This document shows, piece after piece, positions 1 through 7,792 of a DNA stretch of 64,000 bases. Where the stretch lies: NCBI GenBank assembly GCA_035547425.1, contig DASZUU010000043.1:1-64000 (forward strand), given 5' to 3'. The DNA is from Alloacidobacterium sp035547425 (GTDB lineage Bacteria > Acidobacteriota > Terriglobia > Terriglobales > Acidobacteriaceae). Each line of letters starts with the position of its first letter. Position 1 is the stretch's first letter. The translations under genes were made by a program, and so were the position numbers. Below the pieces are notes generated by a model, which worked only from the letters and a program-made list of their open reading frames with translations, did not search any database and was not told the DNA's origin.

Positions 1-2
1 GC

Positions 3-401
3 TATGCCACATTTTTTGTCGCGTCATATGATCCGGCAACACGCCGCCTGGATTGCGTGAACGCCGGGCACAATCCGCCGGTGTTGCTGCGCGGTGAAGA
101 AACCATCCGCCTGGAAGCGGACGGCCCCGTGGTAGGCCTGCTGCCGTTTGCTCCATACACCGAGCAGACATTGATGCTGGAGCCGGGGGATTTGCTCCTG
201 CTCTACACCGACGGTATCAGCGAGGCGATGACGCGTGAGGATGAGGAGTGGGGGGAAGAGCGGATGATCCAGGCCGCTCGCTCTTCGCGGCATAAAACGG
301 CCAATCAGGTGCTAGAAGACCTTTTTTCCGCCGCCGATGCATTCACGGCCGGCGCTCCGCAGCATGATGACATGACCATGTTGATCCTGAAGCTGGATTG
401 A
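3..401 (+). CDS. PP2C/SpoIIE-type serine phosphatase, C-terminal part (5' truncated by window edge)
   Basis: The reading frame is open from base 3 and codes YATFFVASYDPATRRLDCVN followed by AGHNPP, LYTDGISEA and HDDMTMLILKL. These are the usual C-terminal motifs of SpoIIE/RsbU-type PP2C phosphatases: AGHNPP and the metal-binding aspartates in LYTDGI and HDDMT. The start lies left of the window, so the N-terminal sensor part (often GAF, PAS or HAMP) is unknown. A GTG at base 57 inside this frame would give 114 residues, but it would cut through the domain and is not a credible start. The family removes phosphate from anti-anti-sigma or similar serine/threonine phosphoproteins in the cytoplasm. 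The family call is firm; the target is unknown. Confidence 0.88.
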   Translation, partial: YATFFVASYDPATRRLDCVNAGHNPPVLLRGEETIRLEADGPVVGLLPFAPYTEQTLMLEPGDLLLLYTDGISEAMTREDEEWGEERMIQAARSSRHKTANQVLEDLFSAADAFTAGAPQHDDMTMLILKLD

Positions 402-432
402 AGACGGTCTACTCTCCGTACTCAAAAGTCTT

Positions 433-536
433 GTCATCCTGGCGCGCAGCGGAAGGACCTGCTTTTACAATTTGGACTAGCTAATAGCCCAAAAAGAGAT
501 CAGGCCTTCTCCTTCGTTCCTCCGGGGCAGAATGAC
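433..536. repeat. MITE/REP-like intergenic element with terminal inverted repeats
   Basis: The gap after the phosphatase gene is bounded by GTCATCCTG (433-441) and CAGAATGAC (528-536), which are inverted copies with 8 of 9 bases matching. Next to both ends lies a related purine-rich stretch: AGCGGAAGGACCT on one strand and GGAGGAACGAAGG on the other. The 104-base unit fills the gap before the DUF192 gene and has no coding potential. I infer a dispersed palindromic element; copy number elsewhere cannot be seen here. Confidence 0.4.
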
Positions 537-564
537 AATGGTTTTCCTGCAACTGCACTAAAAT

Positions 565-1065
565 ATGGCAATCATGCGAGAAAAATGGCTGTCGATCATC
601 CTGGCGGTGGTTTTGGTTGGAGGCGTGAGCCTGGGCGTGATTGCGCAGGATGATCGCGTGATCGCTAAAGTGCCGCCGCGGCCTGCGAATACGCTGGTAA
701 TGCTGCCGGATGGCTCGACTGTCCATGTGGAATTGGCGACGACTCCTGCGGAGCAGGAATACGGCCTGATGGACCGCACCAGCCTGCCGCAGGGGCGCGG
801 AATGCTCTTCGTACAAAACGATCAACCGGGCCGTCATGCGTACTGGATGTATCACTGCAAGATCGGGCTCGATATTGTCTGGATGGATGAAAACCATCGC
901 ATCGTAGAGCTTTCTCCGGATACGCCGCCATGCAAAGGGAAGGCGAGCACCTGTCCTTCGTATGGCGGACACCAGGTTTCGAGCTATGTGCTTGAGCTGC
1001 CGGTGGGCTCGATCAAGGCGCATGATCTGCAGGTAGGGCAGACGGTGAATTTCAACCTGGGATGA
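565..1065 (+). CDS. DUF192 family protein with N-terminal membrane anchor or signal peptide
   Basis: The 166-residue product begins with a hydrophobic segment (about residues 8-28, LSIILAVVLVGGVSLGVIAQ) that would act as signal peptide or anchor. A DUF192 domain follows at about residues 45-165, with the family pattern of VELATTPAEQEYGLMDR, a glycine-rich turn before MLFV, and WM. DUF192 is a small beta-rich domain of unknown role, usually exported. A second in-frame ATG (574) could also be the start; neither has a clear Shine-Dalgarno sequence. A CPPCK-type cysteine pair is absent, but cysteines occur in TPPCKGKASTC, which could form a disulfide outside the cytoplasm. No partner gene is obvious. 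Confidence 0.8.
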   Translation: MAIMREKWLSIILAVVLVGGVSLGVIAQDDRVIAKVPPRPANTLVMLPDGSTVHVELATTPAEQEYGLMDRTSLPQGRGMLFVQNDQPGRHAYWMYHCKIGLDIVWMDENHRIVELSPDTPPCKGKASTCPSYGGHQVSSYVLELPVGSIKAHDLQVGQTVNFNLG

Positions 1066-1120
1066 TTGTTGTCCATCTTCCATGAAGCAGCAGGAAGATG
1101 CTGTCCGTAACAGGTAGAAG

Positions 1121-1184
1121 CACCGGCCTTCAGGCCGGTGAAAACATGCATCCCGACACCGGGCTTTAACCCTGGGGTTCTTTT
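1121..1184. repeat. Triple-hairpin REP-like element or terminator
   Basis: Three short palindromes follow each other: CACCGGCCT-TC-AGGCCGGTG (1121-1140), CCCG-ACAC-CGGG (1152-1163) and AACCC-TG-GGGTT (1168-1179), the last followed by CTTTT. The block sits between the converging DUF192 and glycosyltransferase genes. It can act as a transcription terminator and has the look of a dispersed repeat. Confidence 0.4.
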
Positions 1185-1213
1185 CACAAGCCTAAATTTC
1201 ATCTTTTGCGGAT

Positions 1214-2755
1214 TTATTTGCCTGCGTTAGCTTTCTCTTCCGCCAATGGTTGATAAGCCTGCTTCTCCAACGGCAATGGATTGAGCTTATAAAGAATCAG
1301 CAGGTTTCTGTCTTCATCGTCGAAGGCGGGGAACTGGGCCACCTTTTGCGCGGAGTATTGCGTCTCGAGGTCTTCGAGCGTGCCGGGGTCCATCTCGTTC
1401 CAAGCAGCGTACCATCCCGGCTTATAGGTGTGTATGCGGTAGGGCAGGTCCCAGGTGCCGTAGTCGTCGCAGATCGAGGGGAGATGCGTTGCGAGGGTGA
1501 TGTTGGCTCCGCTGATGGAGAGCAGAAGCCGGTTGCCGTTAGGATGTTGGTCGATATAGTTCGTAAGATTTTGGGCGGCGGTAACGAAGGTGTACTCGGG
1601 ATGCCGGACAAAATGCATCGTGAGGCGCAGATTGAGCCCAATACCAAGCACAATGGCAGCCAAGGCAGCAAAACCCGCCCATCCGCGCTGGCGTAACAGG
1701 GACGCGGTTCCCGCGCATACCAGCAGAATCAGCGGAAAAGCAACGACCTGGTAGTAGCGCGGCTGCATATTGTTATGCCAGCCGATGAAGAAGACATATC
1801 CCGCGGTCGCGATCAGCGATGCGACAAATATTGGATTTCTCCAGAGCCGGCGCAGCCATATTGCCGACAGGATGAAGAATACGGCAGCCAGCAGGCCAAG
1901 GCTCACATCGATCCAGAGTATGCCGTGCAGCGCATACCAGAAGGCTGCAAGCTTTCCCGTCATACTCGACGGCGAAATTGTCTCATTTGCGGCGAAGAGG
2001 TATTGGTAATCCGAAAGCGCGTGTGGGCGAACGAAGACCAAAAAATAGGCCAGCCACGGAAGTGCTGCGGCAGCAATCGACGCAATGGCATATCGCGCAA
2101 ACTTTGCTGGACGAAAGTCGGCTGCGCGCCAAATTAGATAAAAAACCGCGGGAATGAGAAAAATCCCCGTGGTTTTCGTCAGAACCGACAGGCAGATCAA
2201 AAGCCCGATGGCAATGAGCAGCGACAGGCGCTTTGCCCTTGATGCCGCGTCCGGCAGAGAGAGCGCGAGCCGCCAGGAAAGCAGCGTCCAGAAGATAAGC
2301 AGCGGTTCAAGAATGGCGAGGCGGCTGAATGCATAGAGAAATGCGCAGGCAGCGGCGATGGTAACGCCAAGCAGCGCGATAAGACGTGGGTGTTGGGTGC
2401 GAAGAAGCGAATAGAGGAGGAGCAGATTACCGCCGAAAACGGCTACAACGAGTGTCCGGGCGGCAGCAAGGCTCACGCCGGTGAAATGGAAGACAAGAGC
2501 TTCAAGTACAGGCCAGATGGGAAGGGCGGCGGCGGGGTTAAAGTCTCCCGGAAGCCGCCAGGAACCGCCCAGGAAATGCCGTACGGCTCCGCTGCCATAC
2601 CAGCCTTCGTCGGTGTATTTGGAATAGTCCATCCAAGGGGAGAAATTGGGGAAATCGGCCTGCAAATGCAGAAGATGGATGGAGTAAAGCAGGCAGAGGG
2701 CAGCAATCCAGGCAAATGTAACCGCGCGCATCCATTTCGACATCTCTGTAGGCAT
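1214..2755 (-). CDS. GT-C fold membrane glycosyltransferase (GT39/ArnT-like, PMT_2)
   Basis: The 513-residue protein has a string of hydrophobic segments through about residue 390 and a short soluble C-terminal part. After the first membrane helix comes an acidic motif (YTDEGWYGSGA, about residues 47-57), at the place where GT-C enzymes of the PMT/ArnT group carry the catalytic Asp-Glu pair. Such enzymes move a sugar from a polyprenyl-phosphate donor to a lipid or protein on the outer face of the inner membrane. The ATG at 2755 is the natural start and faces the divergently read sigma-factor operon across 164 bases. Donor and acceptor cannot be named from the sequence. Confidence 0.75.
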   Translation of the reverse strand: MPTEMSKWMRAVTFAWIAALCLLYSIHLLHLQADFPNFSPWMDYSKYTDEGWYGSGAVRHFLGGSWRLPGDFNPAAALPIWPVLEALVFHFTGVSLAAARTLVVAVFGGNLLLLYSLLRTQHPRLIALLGVTIAAACAFLYAFSRLAILEPLLIFWTLLSWRLALSLPDAASRAKRLSLLIAIGLLICLSVLTKTTGIFLIPAVFYLIWRAADFRPAKFARYAIASIAAAALPWLAYFLVFVRPHALSDYQYLFAANETISPSSMTGKLAAFWYALHGILWIDVSLGLLAAVFFILSAIWLRRLWRNPIFVASLIATAGYVFFIGWHNNMQPRYYQVVAFPLILLVCAGTASLLRQRGWAGFAALAAIVLGIGLNLRLTMHFVRHPEYTFVTAAQNLTNYIDQHPNGNRLLLSISGANITLATHLPSICDDYGTWDLPYRIHTYKPGWYAAWNEMDPGTLEDLETQYSAQKVAQFPAFDDEDRNLLILYKLNPLPLEKQAYQPLAEEKANAGK

Positions 2756-2821
2756 TGGGTGGATTATTGCTTAGTGTATCGAAAGGTTTTTTGGCTGAAG
2801 GGGCAGACAGTGACATTCCGG

Positions 2822-2847
2822 GGAACCGAAAGTGGTTTTCCTGCGTA
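2822..2847 (+). promoter_or_regulatory. Candidate ECF-type promoter of the sigma-factor operon
   Basis: GGAAC (2822-2826) is followed 17 bases later by CGTA (2844-2847), then TT. This resembles ECF promoters of the AAC-N16/17-CGTA kind (for example SigW type) and lies 73 bases before the preferred sigma-factor start. It suggests autoregulation by the sigma factor encoded next to it. The call is by eye only. Confidence 0.4.
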
Positions 2848-2919
2848 TTCTGTTGCATGAGCGCAGCCGGCACCATAACGTGGAATGGATGGGGCGCCGC
2901 CAGAATGGAGACGCGAAGC

Positions 2920-3600
2920 ATGATGACGCGATCACACTCTCCGGAATCCTGGCAGCGGCCTCAAGGTGCTGAAGCTGCGATCGCGGCACGCAAGGCAGGG
3001 GACAGGCATTTGGAAGTTGACTGGCAACTGGTTGTAAAACGCTGCCTCGATGGCGACTCGCTCGCATGGACCGAGCTGGTCAAGGCGCATCATCGCCGCG
3101 TTTATAGTCTTTGCTATCGCTTTACCGGCTCGCCGCATGACGCCGAAGACCTGGCGCAGGATGTTTTCCTGAAGATTTACGGCAACCTGGCGACGTTCGA
3201 TCTCGCCAAGGGCAGCTTTCAGACATGGATCACGACTCTCACCCGGAATCTTCTGGTCGATCATTTCCGCCGCTCCAAGCAGCTGCGGGTGACCGATTCG
3301 ATGGACGCCGGATGGGATGAGAATGATGAGCAGCAAATCGCGGAACGGCTCTCCGATCCGCGACCCACGCCGCACGAGCATGCGGCGCAAAAAGAACTAC
3401 AAAAAATGGTGCAGCAGGCATTGACGAAAGTCTCGCCTGAACTGCGCGAAGCAGTGATTCTGCGCGATCTGCAAGACATGGACTACAAAGAAATCGCGCA
3501 GGTTTTACGTATTCCTGAAGGGACCGTGAAGTCACGTATCAGCCGCGGAAGAGCGGAACTGGCGAGGCTTCTGGAGCGTAGTGGAAGGCAGGTGGTTTAG
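2920..3600 (+). CDS. RNA polymerase ECF sigma factor
   Basis: The protein carries sigma region 2 (ELVKAHHRRVYSLCYRFTGS, then DAEDLAQDVFLKIY) and region 4 (SPELREAVILRDLQDMDYKE, then IPEGTVKSRISRGR), the typical two-domain ECF layout, with a variable acidic linker. The open frame extends back to a TTG at 2755, with ATGs at 2857, 2905, 2920 and 2923. I choose 2920 because GGAG at 2907-2910 is correctly spaced and because the putative ECF promoter would put the transcript start near 2853. The TAG stop at 3598-3600 directly abuts the ATG of the anti-sigma gene, so the two are translationally coupled. It likely drives its own operon in response to a cell-envelope signal. Confidence 0.92.
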   Translation: MMTRSHSPESWQRPQGAEAAIAARKAGDRHLEVDWQLVVKRCLDGDSLAWTELVKAHHRRVYSLCYRFTGSPHDAEDLAQDVFLKIYGNLATFDLAKGSFQTWITTLTRNLLVDHFRRSKQLRVTDSMDAGWDENDEQQIAERLSDPRPTPHEHAAQKELQKMVQQALTKVSPELREAVILRDLQDMDYKEIAQVLRIPEGTVKSRISRGRAELARLLERSGRQVV

Positions 3601-4428
3601 ATGTCGGAGCGTAATCCATTTCAACAGAACCCGAAAGGACCGTTGCAGTGCGAAGAATGGGAAGCGCTGCTGGTAGATGCCCTGGATGGAACTCTGGAAG
3701 CTGTCGATAAAGCAGCTTTTGATACCCACGGACGAGACTGCTCCATGTGCGCCGAGATGCTGGCTCAGGCCAAACAGGGACGGGAATGGATGCAGTTTCT
3801 GCATGAGGAGCCGCCGGTTCCCGCAGACCTGGTATCCAGGATTCTGGACCGCACCAGCGGCGCGTCTCTGCCGCAGCTGGCGGCAGCCGGAGCAGCGCCG
3901 GTAGTCTTGCCGGTAACGCACTTCACCATGCGGCGCAGCTTTAAAGACGCCCGCATGCTGATGACCGCGGCGATGGCTTTCTTTTCGATTGCCCTGACGC
4001 TGAACATGATCGGTATCCGTATCGATACGCTGCGTATGGCCGACCTGAAGCCTTCGACCATGCAAATGAATATTGCGCGCCAGTTCTACGGCGCAAAGAA
4101 GCAGATGGTGAGCTACTACGAGAACCTGCGGCTGGTGTACGAGGTGGAATCGAAGATGCGCGAGTTCCGCCAGGATGTGAACACCGAACAGAATTCGCAG
4201 CCATCGAAGGATGAAAAACAACGGAACAATCCTGCGGGCGACGCGCATAAGAACGGCGGCAGGCTCACTGCTCCGAAGGCGCCGGTCGCTCCCCAGGCGG
4301 TTTTTTACGGAGAACCGGTCCGGGCAAGTCTCGACAGCTCCCAGTCTTTTGTTGAAGTAAAAAGTAATGAGGTACAAGAAGTGGCCGTAGAACAAGAAGC
4401 AGACCAGGCAGAAAGGAGCTTGGTATGA
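3601..4428 (+). CDS. Zinc-binding anti-sigma factor with one membrane helix
   Basis: The N-terminal part holds the zinc anti-sigma signature: Cys17, then His43-x3-Cys47-x2-Cys50 (THGRDCSMC). One transmembrane helix lies at about residues 119-139 (LMTAAMAFFSIALTLNMIGI), leaving about 135 residues on the far side of the membrane. This extracytoplasmic tail is hydrophilic and charged, with a segment rich in Gln, Lys and Pro. The gene starts right after the stop of the sigma factor and its last bases overlap the next start (ATGA, 4425-4428). By family knowledge it holds the ECF factor inactive in the cytoplasm until a signal is sensed outside; the release mechanism is not shown. Confidence 0.85.
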   Translation: MSERNPFQQNPKGPLQCEEWEALLVDALDGTLEAVDKAAFDTHGRDCSMCAEMLAQAKQGREWMQFLHEEPPVPADLVSRILDRTSGASLPQLAAAGAAPVVLPVTHFTMRRSFKDARMLMTAAMAFFSIALTLNMIGIRIDTLRMADLKPSTMQMNIARQFYGAKKQMVSYYENLRLVYEVESKMREFRQDVNTEQNSQPSKDEKQRNNPAGDAHKNGGRLTAPKAPVAPQAVFYGEPVRASLDSSQSFVEVKSNEVQEVAVEQEADQAERSLV

Positions 4429-5252
4429 ACTGCGCAAATCATCCGGATCTTCCCGTTGCGGCTTATTGCCAGAATTGCGGCAAGCCGCTCTGCTCACAAT
4501 GCGTGCGATCGATCTCCAGCGTGATTTACTGCGAGCCTTGCCTTGCAGCCAAGGTTGGTATTCCGGGAGCCACAGGCGCAGTGCCTGCTCCCGGCGCTCC
4601 GCTTCCGGTGGATGCGGACAGAACCAATCCGGGACTGGCAGCGCTCCTGGGGTTCATCCCCGGCGTGGGAGCCATGTTCAACGGCCAGTTCATCAAAGCG
4701 CTGGTGCATGTGCTGGTATTCGTAATACTGATCGGTATTACGGATGAACACCCGATCTTCGGCATCTTTATTGCTGCCTGGGTCTTCTATCAGGTCTTTG
4801 ACGCCTACCAGACGGCGCGGGCGCGGCGCGATGGATTGCCGTTGCCGGATCCTTTCGGGTTAAACGAACTGAGTGCGCGGCTGGGCGTTCCCAACCGCAC
4901 TTACACCAGCTATGCCGTGCCGCCTGTGGGTCCTGCGCCTTCAGCCGGATCGTACCAGGTGCCGCCGGTTCCGCCTCCACCCGCTTATGGCGAGCCTTAT
5001 GCTCCCATTCCGCCGATACCGCCGATTCCTCCGATTCCGCCCGATGTTGCAGGGCGGCGGCCGGAGCCGGTAGGTGCGATTGTGCTGATCGTGGTAGGCA
5101 TGCTCTTCCTCTTCAGTACGCTTGGAGTCCTGCGTTTTGACTGGATCGGGCATGGCTGGCCTCTGATCGTCATTGCAGTCGGCATCTGGATGTTGATTCG
5201 CCGCACACGGGAAACGCCGCCGCCCGCTCCGCCGGCAGGAGGTATGCAATGA
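4425..5252 (+). CDS. B-box zinc-finger membrane protein with C-terminal LiaF/DUF5668-like segment
   Basis: The first 40 residues form a B-box-type zinc finger: Cys3, His6, Cys15, Cys18, Cys23, Cys26, Cys36 and Cys39. Two hydrophobic helices follow (about residues 70-120), then a Pro-rich linker that includes a PIPPIPPIPPIPP run, then two more helices ending in GHGWPLIVIAVGIWMLI. The last motif is the DUF5668 membrane module found in LiaI/LiaF-type envelope-stress proteins. The gene overlaps its neighbours by four bases on both sides (ATGA), so it belongs to the sigma operon. I infer a membrane sensor or scaffold with a cytoplasmic zinc domain; its biochemical role is not known to me. Confidence 0.75.
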   Translation: MNCANHPDLPVAAYCQNCGKPLCSQCVRSISSVIYCEPCLAAKVGIPGATGAVPAPGAPLPVDADRTNPGLAALLGFIPGVGAMFNGQFIKALVHVLVFVILIGITDEHPIFGIFIAAWVFYQVFDAYQTARARRDGLPLPDPFGLNELSARLGVPNRTYTSYAVPPVGPAPSAGSYQVPPVPPPPAYGEPYAPIPPIPPIPPIPPDVAGRRPEPVGAIVLIVVGMLFLFSTLGVLRFDWIGHGWPLIVIAVGIWMLIRRTRETPPPAPPAGGMQ

Positions 5253-5578
5253 ATCAGTATATTTTTCTGCACCGTATTCAGGGGCCGGTGATGATCCTCA
5301 CCGTCGGCATCGCAGCTTTGCTCGATCAATGGCATATTCTCAGCTTTGGCCGAAGCTGGCCGCTGTACCTGATCGTTCTTGGAGTGCTGAAGCTGGCGCA
5401 GCGCGCGGCATTGATGCACGCCGAGCCTCCTCCGGGATACCCCCAGCAGCAGGGTTATACCGGATATGCTCCGGTCGGCGGCGCGCCGCCCGCCTCCTCC
5501 TCGACGGCAATCGTGCCGGCAGATAGCGGATTTCACTCGCCGGCGAATCGCACGGACGATTCCGAGGGCAGGAGGTAA
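5249..5578 (+). CDS. Small membrane protein with DUF5668-like module
   Basis: The 109-residue product has two hydrophobic stretches (MILTVGIAALLDQWHIL and SWPLYLIVLGVLKLA) that repeat the 'WPL-LI--G---L' pattern at the end of the preceding gene product. The remainder is a hydrophilic tail rich in Gly, Pro and Ala with no recognisable domain. It starts inside the stop codon of the gene before it (ATGA) and ends two bases before the next start. Function unknown; it probably partners the neighbouring membrane proteins. Confidence 0.7.
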   Translation: MNQYIFLHRIQGPVMILTVGIAALLDQWHILSFGRSWPLYLIVLGVLKLAQRAALMHAEPPPGYPQQQGYTGYAPVGGAPPASSSTAIVPADSGFHSPANRTDDSEGRR

Positions 5579-5580
5579 GT

Positions 5581-7140
5581 ATGGCCGCAGCGACGCCTCC
5601 CCCGTACAGTCCGCGCGACAACCGCGAGCAATGGAAAGCATGGCAGCGCGCGCAGAAAGATGCGGCGCGCAGCCGCCGCTATTACTGGCGTTATTATCAC
5701 CGGCCTTCAATTGCCGGGCCGATCATACTGCTGGCCATTGGCGTCGTCGCTTTTCTTATGGAGACAGGCCGCCTGAATGCGGGACGGTTCTGGGCCTGGT
5801 ATGCGCAATGGTGGCCGGTGCTGCTGATTGGTATCGGGCTGATTCTGTTGCTGGAGTACTTCCTCGATCGTAACAATCCCTATGCAGGACGCCGATCCAT
5901 GAGCGGATTCGGTTTCATCATTCTGTTTCTGATTCTGGGAGGATGGGGGACGCATGCGGCGCATGTATGGGGGCCGCTGAGCGACCAGTTTGACGGCGAC
6001 CAGAATGACTTCTGGTCCATGATGGGCGAAGAGCACGATAACGACGTTCAGCAGGAGCAGGATTTAGCCTCGAATGCCTCGGTGCAGGTACAGAACCCGC
6101 GCGGTGATGTGACGATTACCGCTTCGTCCGATGGCAAAATGCGGGTACGCGCGCATGAGGTAGTTCATAGCTCTTCCGATAGCGACGCGCAGAAGATCTT
6201 CGATGCGATTGCCCCGAAGATCGTAAACTCCGGTTCAAACGCGGTCTTAAGCGTCGAAGGCAGAAATAACGCGCGCGTTGACTTGACGGTCGAGCTGCCT
6301 ACCGGCGCGACGACGGTCATCAATGCCGGGCGCGGCGATGTCACCGTCGAAGGGCTGAAAGCATCCTCGGACGTGACTGCCGGCCATGGCGACGTGAAGT
6401 TTTCCGATATAGGCGGAAGCGTTCACGCACGCATCGATCACGGCGACTTTTCTGCGCACCAGGTAACGGGCGATGTGACCGTGGATGGACATGTCGGCGA
6501 TGTGACGCTCTCCGATATCAAGGGAAATGTGAATCTGGATGGGGAGTTCTTCGGCGATACGCATCTCGAGCAGGTAGCGTCCGCGGTGCGTTTTCACTCC
6601 AGCCGGACTGATCTTGCCATTCCAAAACTCCAGGGCGATATGACCATGGACTCCGGCGCCCTGAATATCAGCCAGGCCAGCGGGCCGGTCCGCATCGTGA
6701 CGCGCTCGAAAGACATCGACTTATCCCAGATCGCCGGGGATGCGCATATCGAAAACAACAACGGCGATGTGAGCCTGACCACAGCCGCGCCCCTCGGAAA
6801 CCTGGAGATCACCAATCGGACCGGGGATATCTCGGTCACCATACCGGAGAATACAAGTTTCTCCATCAACGCTTCCAATGCCGATGGAGAGCTGCATACG
6901 GATTTCCCCCTGGCTATGACCAACTCGGGAGACCGTAAGACGGCACAGGGGCAAGTCGGGAATGGCGGGCCTCATCTGGAATTGACCACCAACCACGGCG
7001 ATATCCAGATTCGCAAAAGTGGTCCGGGTGCTCCGCTGGCGCCACCGGCACCGCCCAAGCCACCGGCTCCGCCTGCAGGAGCAAAGCACCTGCACGAGCC
7101 CCAAGGTGAATCTAGCCCTGCGCAGCCAGTCGCGCAGTAA
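5581..7140 (+). CDS. DUF4097 beta-solenoid protein with N-terminal LiaF-like membrane segment
   Basis: After a charged N-terminus (about 40 residues) come three hydrophobic helices, including WWPVLLIGIGLILLLEYFL, the same module as in the two genes before. From about residue 160 to 480 the chain consists of short repeats built round G-D/N-V (RGDVTI, RGDVTV, HGDVKF, VGDVTL, KGNVNL, NGDVSL, TGDISV, HGDIQI). This is typical of DUF4097/LiaG-like right-handed beta structures exposed at the cell envelope. The C-terminus is Pro/Ala rich. The coding end overlaps the convergent cmk gene by 29 bases. As last gene of the sigma operon it is a plausible effector at the envelope, but that is inference. Confidence 0.8.
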   Translation: MAAATPPPYSPRDNREQWKAWQRAQKDAARSRRYYWRYYHRPSIAGPIILLAIGVVAFLMETGRLNAGRFWAWYAQWWPVLLIGIGLILLLEYFLDRNNPYAGRRSMSGFGFIILFLILGGWGTHAAHVWGPLSDQFDGDQNDFWSMMGEEHDNDVQQEQDLASNASVQVQNPRGDVTITASSDGKMRVRAHEVVHSSSDSDAQKIFDAIAPKIVNSGSNAVLSVEGRNNARVDLTVELPTGATTVINAGRGDVTVEGLKASSDVTAGHGDVKFSDIGGSVHARIDHGDFSAHQVTGDVTVDGHVGDVTLSDIKGNVNLDGEFFGDTHLEQVASAVRFHSSRTDLAIPKLQGDMTMDSGALNISQASGPVRIVTRSKDIDLSQIAGDAHIENNNGDVSLTTAAPLGNLEITNRTGDISVTIPENTSFSINASNADGELHTDFPLAMTNSGDRKTAQGQVGNGGPHLELTTNHGDIQIRKSGPGAPLAPPAPPKPPAPPAGAKHLHEPQGESSPAQPVAQ

Positions 7141-7792
7141 CCAGTGATTCCACCTGCTGGATGACCTCTTCGAGGCTCAGGTGGGTGGAATCGATCACAA
7201 CGGCGTCCGGCGCAGGTTTAAGCGGGGATTGTGCCCGGGTACGGTCGCGCTCATCGCGCTCTCGTATCTCCTTAAGAATTGTTTCCTGAGACGTGGATTT
7301 GCCCGTCTGGGTGTAGCGGCGTTCGCCCCGCGCCTCCGGCGAAGCGTCGAGGAATATCTTCAGGTCGGCATCGGGAAAAACCACGGTGCCGATATCCCGC
7401 CCTTCCATTACAACCCCGCCCTTTTCGCCAAGCTTGCGCTGGTTTTCGACCATCCAGCGGCGAATTGTCGGATGCACGCTGACCAGCGATGCCGCCTGGG
7501 TGACGGCAGCCTCGCGGATGCGAGAGGTTACGTCCAGGCCGTCGAGTACGACGCGATTGCCGTTCGGGGTGGGCTCGAGCACGATCGAAGTGGCCGCGGC
7601 CAGCTGTTCCAGCGCCGCATCATTTGCCGGGTCAATCTTCTGCTCCATGGCCTTGAGCGCGAAGGCACGGTACATGGCCCCGGTTTCAAGGTTGAGCAAG
7701 GCAAAACGGCTTGCCAGGCGGGCCGCCACGGTGCTTTTGCCTGCGCCTGCCGGGCCGTCAATGGCGACAATCAATCGACGTGTTGTACTCAT
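7112..7792 (-). CDS. cmk: Cytidylate kinase
   Basis: The product (226 residues, the usual size) has a P-loop GPAGAGKS at residues 13-20, the NMP-binding region with LETGAMYRAFALKA, and MEGRDIGTVVFPDADLKIF, which are standard in bacterial Cmk. It phosphorylates CMP and dCMP to the diphosphates with ATP in the cytoplasm. The start codon overlaps the stop codon of the upstream repeat-tailed gene (four bases, 7789-7792), so it is translated from the mutL-led operon. Its 3' end overlaps the convergent DUF4097 gene by 29 bases. Confidence 0.95.
   Translation of the reverse strand: MSTTRRLIVAIDGPAGAGKSTVAARLASRFALLNLETGAMYRAFALKAMEQKIDPANDAALEQLAAATSIVLEPTPNGNRVVLDGLDVTSRIREAAVTQAASLVSVHPTIRRWMVENQRKLGEKGGVVMEGRDIGTVVFPDADLKIFLDASPEARGERRYTQTGKSTSQETILKEIRERDERDRTRAQSPLKPAPDAVVIDSTHLSLEEVIQQVESLVTARLAAQG

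Noticed and set aside
3532..4497. 321-codon minus-strand frame opposite the anti-sigma gene
   Set aside because: It covers the junctions of three translationally coupled genes with clear families; no support of its own.
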